Assembly (NCBI RefSeq): GCF_001535545.1
Contig: NZ_CP014141.1
Location: 868,001-932,000 of the forward strand
Direction of reading: 5' to 3'
DNA from: Thermus parvatiensis
Lineage (GTDB): Bacteria; Deinococcota; Deinococci; Deinococcales; Thermaceae
Length of the DNA stretch: 64,000 nucleotides
In this document: one piece after another, positions 56,174 to 64,000 of the stretch
Position numbering within the stretch: the stretch's first letter is position 1
Layout of the letters: the number at the start of each line of letters is the position of its first letter
The notes under the pieces: model-generated
Told to the model about the DNA's origin: nothing
Databases searched by the model: none
Seen by the model: the letters and a program-made list of their open reading frames with translations, nothing else
Position numbers and translations under genes: made by a program

Positions 56174-56612
56174 CGCCGTTTTCTGGACGGCGGTCCTCGC
56201 CAACCTCACCGCCCAGACCCTCAAGCTCCTCCTCTACTACCTCCTGGAGGGGCGCTTCCAGTGGCACCGCTTCCTGGACACCGGGGGGATGCCCTCCACC
56301 CATTCCGCCACGGTGAGCGCCCTCGCGGTGAGCGTGGGCCTCAGGGAAGGGTTTGACACCAGCCTCTTTGCCGTGGCCGCCGTCTTCGCCCTCATCGTCA
56401 TGTACGACGCCGCCGGGATCCGCCGGGCGGCGGGGCTTCACGCCCAGCTCCTCAACCAGCTCATGGAGGAGCTGGGCCAGGTGATCCGTCTGGGTCCCCA
56501 GCGGGGCCCCCTGAAGGAGCTTTTGGGGCACACCTACCTGGAGGTGGTGGTGGGGGCCCTGATCGGGGGGCTTGTGGCCCTTGGGGCCTACCGGCTTTTC
56601 CCCGCGGCGTAA
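56157..56612 (+). CDS. Divergent PAP2-family (DUF212) membrane protein
   Basis: A 151-residue protein with four or five membrane helices. The family motif DTGGMPSTHSATVSALAVSVGL (Ser-x-His) and MYDAAGIRRAAGLHAQLLNQL are conserved in DUF212 proteins. Related PAP2 enzymes dephosphorylate lipids, but DUF212 lacks part of that catalytic signature, so activity is unproven. It is the last gene of the efp-accBC-asp23-nusB-folD operon and overlaps a convergent small membrane gene. Confidence 0.88.
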   Translation: MEFLANAVFWTAVLANLTAQTLKLLLYYLLEGRFQWHRFLDTGGMPSTHSATVSALAVSVGLREGFDTSLFAVAAVFALIVMYDAAGIRRAAGLHAQLLNQLMEELGQVIRLGPQRGPLKELLGHTYLEVVVGALIGGLVALGAYRLFPAA

Positions 56613-56791
56613 AAGGCCAGGGTTTGGCCCACGAGGAAGGCGACAAGGCCGAGTATGGGGGAAAGGAAGAAGGCGAAGAAGCTCACGAAGAGGGCCGCCA
56701 CCAGGGGCAGGAGGGGCCTGCGGAAGCGATGGAACACCCAGAGGTTCAGAAGCCCGAAGAAGGCCATGAGGAGAAAGGCCGCCGTCTCCAC
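56588..56791 (-). CDS. Small membrane protein (67 aa)
   Basis: GTG 56791 lies 8 nt after a minus-strand -10 TACAAT (56805-56800). The protein has two to three hydrophobic helices (AAFLLMAFFGLLNLWVFHRF, LLPLVAALFVSFFAFFLSPILGLVAFLVGQTLAFY) and a basic end. No family recognised. It overlaps the end of the PAP2-like gene on the other strand and is divergent from the Fe-S oxidoreductase. Confidence 0.55.
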   Translation of the reverse strand: METAAFLLMAFFGLLNLWVFHRFRRPLLPLVAALFVSFFAFFLSPILGLVAFLVGQTLAFYAAGKSR

Positions 56792-56810
56792 GGCAGGCCA
56801 TTGTACGCTC

Positions 56811-56844
56811 TTGCCAAGCCTGGGGTATGGGGTAAACTTTTACC
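56811..56844 (+). promoter_or_regulatory. Promoter and palindromic operator of the Fe-S oxidoreductase
   Basis: TTGCCA (56811-56816), 16-bp spacer, TAAACT (56833-56838). The -10 lies inside the perfect dyad GGTAAA-CT-TTTACC (56831-56844). The 20-bp block 56825-56844 matches the accB site at 17 positions. AAGGAGGTAG precedes ATG 56866. Confidence 0.7.
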
Positions 56845-56865
56845 GAGTATAAGGAGGTAGAGCCC

Positions 56866-58840
<1,975 letters not shown>

Positions 58841-58851
<11 letters not shown>

Positions 58852-59377
58852 GGTAGACGGCGTAGACCCGGTACCCTTCCATCCACCCCTCCCCAAAGGC
58901 CCTTAAGGCCAGGCCCGGGGGAGGGGTGAGGAGTTCTTCCCCTTCCCAGTAGAAGGGACTATGGGGCCTTCCTCGCCTTCGGGCTTCCTTCCTCGTGAAC
59001 CCCTCCACCAAAAGAAGCCCCCCAGGGGAAAGGAGGGAGGGAAGGGCCTTAAGGAGGGGGCGGTTCACGTAGTAGGTCATCACGATGCCGACGAAGGGCC
59101 CTTGGGGAAGGCGGGTTAGGGCTTCTTCCGCCTCGAGGTCCAGGCCCACCAGGGCGAGGCCCGGGGTTCCCGAAAGGCGCCTTAGGGCCTCCTGGCTTCC
59201 CTCCACCAGGACCACGGGGTGGCCCCTTTGCAGGAAGTAGCGGGCGTTCCGCCCCAGGCCCCCCGCCAGGTCCAGGACGGGGCCTTTGGGGACGAAGGGC
59301 CCGTAGGCCCGCACCACGAAGGCCGGGGGGCGGTCTTCCCGGGCCTTTTGGTAGAAGGCGTCCCAATCCCTAGGCAT
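58841..59377 (-). CDS. SAM-dependent methyltransferase
   Basis: A 178-residue class-I methyltransferase: WDAFYQKAREDRPPAFVVRAYGPFVPKGPVLDLAGGLGRNARYFLQRGHPVVLVEGSQEALRR (motif I and post-I), then LDLEAEEALTRLPQGPFVGIVMTYYVNRPLLKALPSLLSPGGLLLVEGF (motifs II-III). The substrate is unknown; tellurite/thiopurine-type enzymes have this compact size. The start overlaps the terC stop by 8 nt, and the 3' end overlaps the Fe-S gene by 11 nt. Confidence 0.85.
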
Positions 59378-60039
59378 CCTTGCGGAGGGCGAGGAGGCTT
59401 CCTACCCCCAGAATGAGGAGGGTTCCCCCCCAGAAAAGGGCCTTGGGAAGTTCCATGCCGAGCTCCGGCCGGTGGAGGAGGTGGGCCAAGGTAGCCTCGC
59501 CTTCCAAGAAGAGCTTGACCCCGGCCCACCCCACCAGGGCGTAGGCCACCTTTTCCAGGCCGGGAAAGCGCTCCATGAGGACCACCACCGATCCCGCCAG
59601 GAGGCGGATGAAGAGGATCCCCAAGGCCACCCCCAGGAAGACCAGGAGGAAGTCCTTGGAGAAGGCCACCACCGCCAGGATGGAGTCCACGGCGAAGGCC
59701 AGGTCCACCAGGTTGATCAGGAGGACCACCCGCCAAAACGTCTTCGCCGAGGCCTCGGGGAGGGGTTGGGCCTCGGGGCGGCTGCGGAAGTGCCGGACCA
59801 TAAGGTAGACGAGGTAGAGCCCCCGAGGACCTGGGCCCACCAGAGCCGGATCAGGTAGACGGCGAAAAGGAGGGCGAGGCCCCTAAGGAGGTAGGCCCCG
59901 AGGAGGCCGTAAAAGAGCGCCCTCGTTCGGAGGTGGGGGGGAAGGGGCTTTACCATCACCGCCAGCACCAAGGCGTTGTCCCCGGAAAGCAGGGCCTCTA
60001 GGGCTGCCACGGAGAAAAGCACCAGGAGGTCCTCCCCGC

Positions 60040-60043
<4 letters not shown>
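59370..60043 (-). CDS. TerC-family membrane protein (one frameshift)
   Basis: One base added in the run 59820-59824 gives 224 residues with seven or more membrane helices. The TerC signatures ALEALLSGDNALVLAVMVKPLPPHLRTRALFYGLLGAYLLRG and LINLVDLAFAVDSILAVVAFSKDFLLVFLGVALGILFIRLLAG include the conserved Asp of the metal path. TerC proteins are linked to Mn(II) export and metalloprotein loading during secretion. ATG 60043 overlaps the esterase stop (ATGA), and the methyltransferase start overlaps its end. Confidence 0.9.
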
Positions 60044-62776
<2,733 letters not shown>

Positions 62777-62810
62777 GCCCTTAGCATAAAGGGCTTTCCG
62801 TCCGGGCCCT

Positions 62811-62839
62811 TTGCGTAAAACGAGGATTTGCAGTAAACT
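62811..62839 (+). promoter_or_regulatory. lon promoter
   Basis: TTGCGT (62811-62816), 17-bp AT-rich spacer, TAAACT (62834-62839), with a start near 62846 and a ~55-nt leader. The same hexamers and spacing occur at 18325-18353. Confidence 0.7.
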
Positions 62840-62899
62840 TGACATAGGTAGGCTTAGGCTATGGACGAACACAGAACTGCCGAAAAAAGGAGGGAACGC

Positions 62900-64000
62900 A
62901 TGCTACCGGAAACCATGCCCGTCTGCCCGGTGCGGGGCTCGGTCATCTACCCCACCATGGTGATGCCCATAGACGCCGGGAGGCCCATCTCCATCCGGGC
63001 CATTGACGAGGCCTTGGCCCGCGACCGGGTCCTTCTCATCGTGAGCCAAAAGGACAAGGAGGTGGAGACCCCCAGGCCCTCGGACCTCTTTGAGGTGGGC
63101 ACCGCCTGCAACATCCTGAAGATGCGCAAGAACCCGGACGGCTCCGTCCAGGTCCTGGTGCAGGCCTTCGCCCGGGTCCGGGTGAAGGAGTGGCTGGACC
63201 TGGGGGACCACCTCGAGGCCCGCGGCGAGGTCCTCGCCGACGAGCCCGGGGAGCCCATTCTGGTCAAGGCCCTGGTCCGGGAGGTCAAGGACAAGTTCCA
63301 GGCCCTCCTCAAGGAGGGGAAGTACCTGGCCCCGGAGGTGGCCCAGTTCATCCTGAACCTGGAGGACCCCTCGCAGCTCGCCGACTACGTCGCTTTCCAC
63401 ATGGACTTCCGCCTCGAGGACAAGCAGAGGGTCCTGGAGACGGCGAACGTGGCCGAGCGCCTGCGGGCGGTTTTGGTGCTCCTGGAGGCGGAGCTCGCCC
63501 TCATTGAGACCCAGCGACGCATCCAGCAGCAGGTCAAGGAGGAGATTGACCGCAACCAGCGGGAGTACTTCCTGAGGGAGCAGATGAAGGCCATCCAGCG
63601 GGAGCTCCACGGGGAGGAGGGGGAGCAGGAGGTGGAGGAGTTCCGCAGGAAGCTGGAGGCCCTGGACCTCCCCCCCGTGGTGCGCCAGGAGGTGGAGCGG
63701 GAGCTCAACCGCTTCGCCCGCATGCACCCCGACTCCGCCGAGGCCAGCGTCATCCGCACCTACCTGGACTGGATCGTCAACCTCCCCTGGAACACCCGCA
63801 CCGAGGACAACCTGGACCTGGAGCGGGCCAAGGAGATCCTGGAACGGGACCACTACGGCCTGGAGAAGGTGAAGGACCGGGTCCTGGAGTACCTGGCGGT
63901 GCGCAAGCTCAAGGCCGAAAGGGCCAAGCGGGGCGAGATCCCGCCCGACGAGGTGAACAAGGGCCCCATCCTCCTCTTCGTGGGGCCGCCGGGGGTGGGG
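62900..64000 (+). CDS. lon: ATP-dependent Lon protease (N-terminal part)
   Basis: I chose ATG 62900 because AAAAGGAGG lies 7 nt upstream; an in-frame ATG at 62861 has no binding site. The frame is open to the window end (367 residues seen). The LON substrate-binding domain (PVCPVRGSVIYPTMVMPIDAGRPISIRAIDEAL), a long helical arm (RRIQQQVKEEIDRNQREYFLREQMKAIQRELHGEEGE) and the start of the AAA+ domain (DWIVNLPWNTRTEDN, LLFVGPPGVG, Walker A) are visible. Lon degrades damaged and regulatory proteins. The protease domain lies outside the window. Confidence 0.96.
   Translation, partial: MLPETMPVCPVRGSVIYPTMVMPIDAGRPISIRAIDEALARDRVLLIVSQKDKEVETPRPSDLFEVGTACNILKMRKNPDGSVQVLVQAFARVRVKEWLDLGDHLEARGEVLADEPGEPILVKALVREVKDKFQALLKEGKYLAPEVAQFILNLEDPSQLADYVAFHMDFRLEDKQRVLETANVAERLRAVLVLLEAELALIETQRRIQQQVKEEIDRNQREYFLREQMKAIQRELHGEEGEQEVEEFRRKLEALDLPPVVRQEVERELNRFARMHPDSAEASVIRTYLDWIVNLPWNTRTEDNLDLERAKEILERDHYGLEKVKDRVLEYLAVRKLKAERAKRGEIPPDEVNKGPILLFVGPPGVG

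Noticed and set aside
62839..62844. TTGACA as the -35 of lon
   Set aside because: The only -10-like sequence at a workable distance would overlap the first ATG poorly. TTGCGT-N17-TAAACT just upstream has ideal spacing instead.
62861..62863. ATG 62861 as the lon start
   Set aside because: It is in frame but has no ribosome binding site, while ATG 62900 has a strong AAGGAGG and matches the start I recall for the Thermus protein.

Overview
The window is chromosomal DNA from a Thermus, almost certainly Thermus thermophilus or a very close strain. It is extremely GC-rich and densely packed, with 4-nt stop/start overlaps and many leaderless promoters in which a TAnnnT hexamer lies 6-9 nt before the start codon. 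Many products match T. thermophilus proteins in sequence and length as I remember them: ValRS 862 aa, PolX 575 aa, RecJ 666 aa, MglA 196 aa, MglB 163 aa, ba3 oxidase subunits 562, 168 and 34 aa, aminopeptidase T 408 aa, EF-P 184 aa. No tRNA, rRNA or CRISPR array was seen.

Layout. 1-11.1 kb: end of a fructosamine-kinase-like gene, a DUF4388 gene, psuG, a RodZ-like gene, rimO, trkA-trkH, glgP, and an amino-acid ABC binding protein plus permease. 11.2-20 kb: valS(+), then the leftward operon trpC-hisA-lapA-like-recJ-unknown, facing a rightward trio (small unknown, antitoxin-like HTH, patatin). 20-27 kb: a leftward glutamate/glutamine-type TAXI-TRAP operon with an ABC ATPase at its end, facing the mercury operon oah2-merR-mini-HMA-merA. 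27-33 kb: aminopeptidase T, a HARE-HTH protein, polX, udgB, an acyl-CoA carboxylase subunit and a coiled-coil membrane protein. 33.2-33.45 kb: a hairpin-rich remnant of a TnpB-type insertion sequence. 33.5-45.5 kb (mostly leftward): acd-etfB-etfA, rpsO-pnp-rnj, and the cbaD-B-A ba3 oxidase operon with two extra membrane genes. 45.6-51.1 kb: mglBA, M20 peptidase, a ureohydrolase, a secreted hydrolase and a complete ISAs1-type element with a 9-bp target duplication. 51.1-64 kb: efp-accB-accC-asp23-nusB-folD-PAP2-like, an ETF-linked Fe-S oxidoreductase, terC and an esterase, ldh, a DUF1517 protein and the start of lon.

Functional links. Acd, EtfBA and the 661-aa Fe-S membrane protein together suggest a fatty-acid-oxidation electron path to menaquinone. 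The last of these and accB share a nearly identical 20-bp promoter palindrome. rpsO-pnp-rnj joins a ribosomal protein with two RNA-decay nucleases.

Quality caveat. Twelve genes are broken by fourteen single-base shortfalls, every one in a run of 4-7 G or C, and in every case adding one base restores the expected reading frame (RecJ, PolX and others return to the family length). This looks like homopolymer undercalling rather than biology. I annotate those genes as whole CDSs and state each frameshift.
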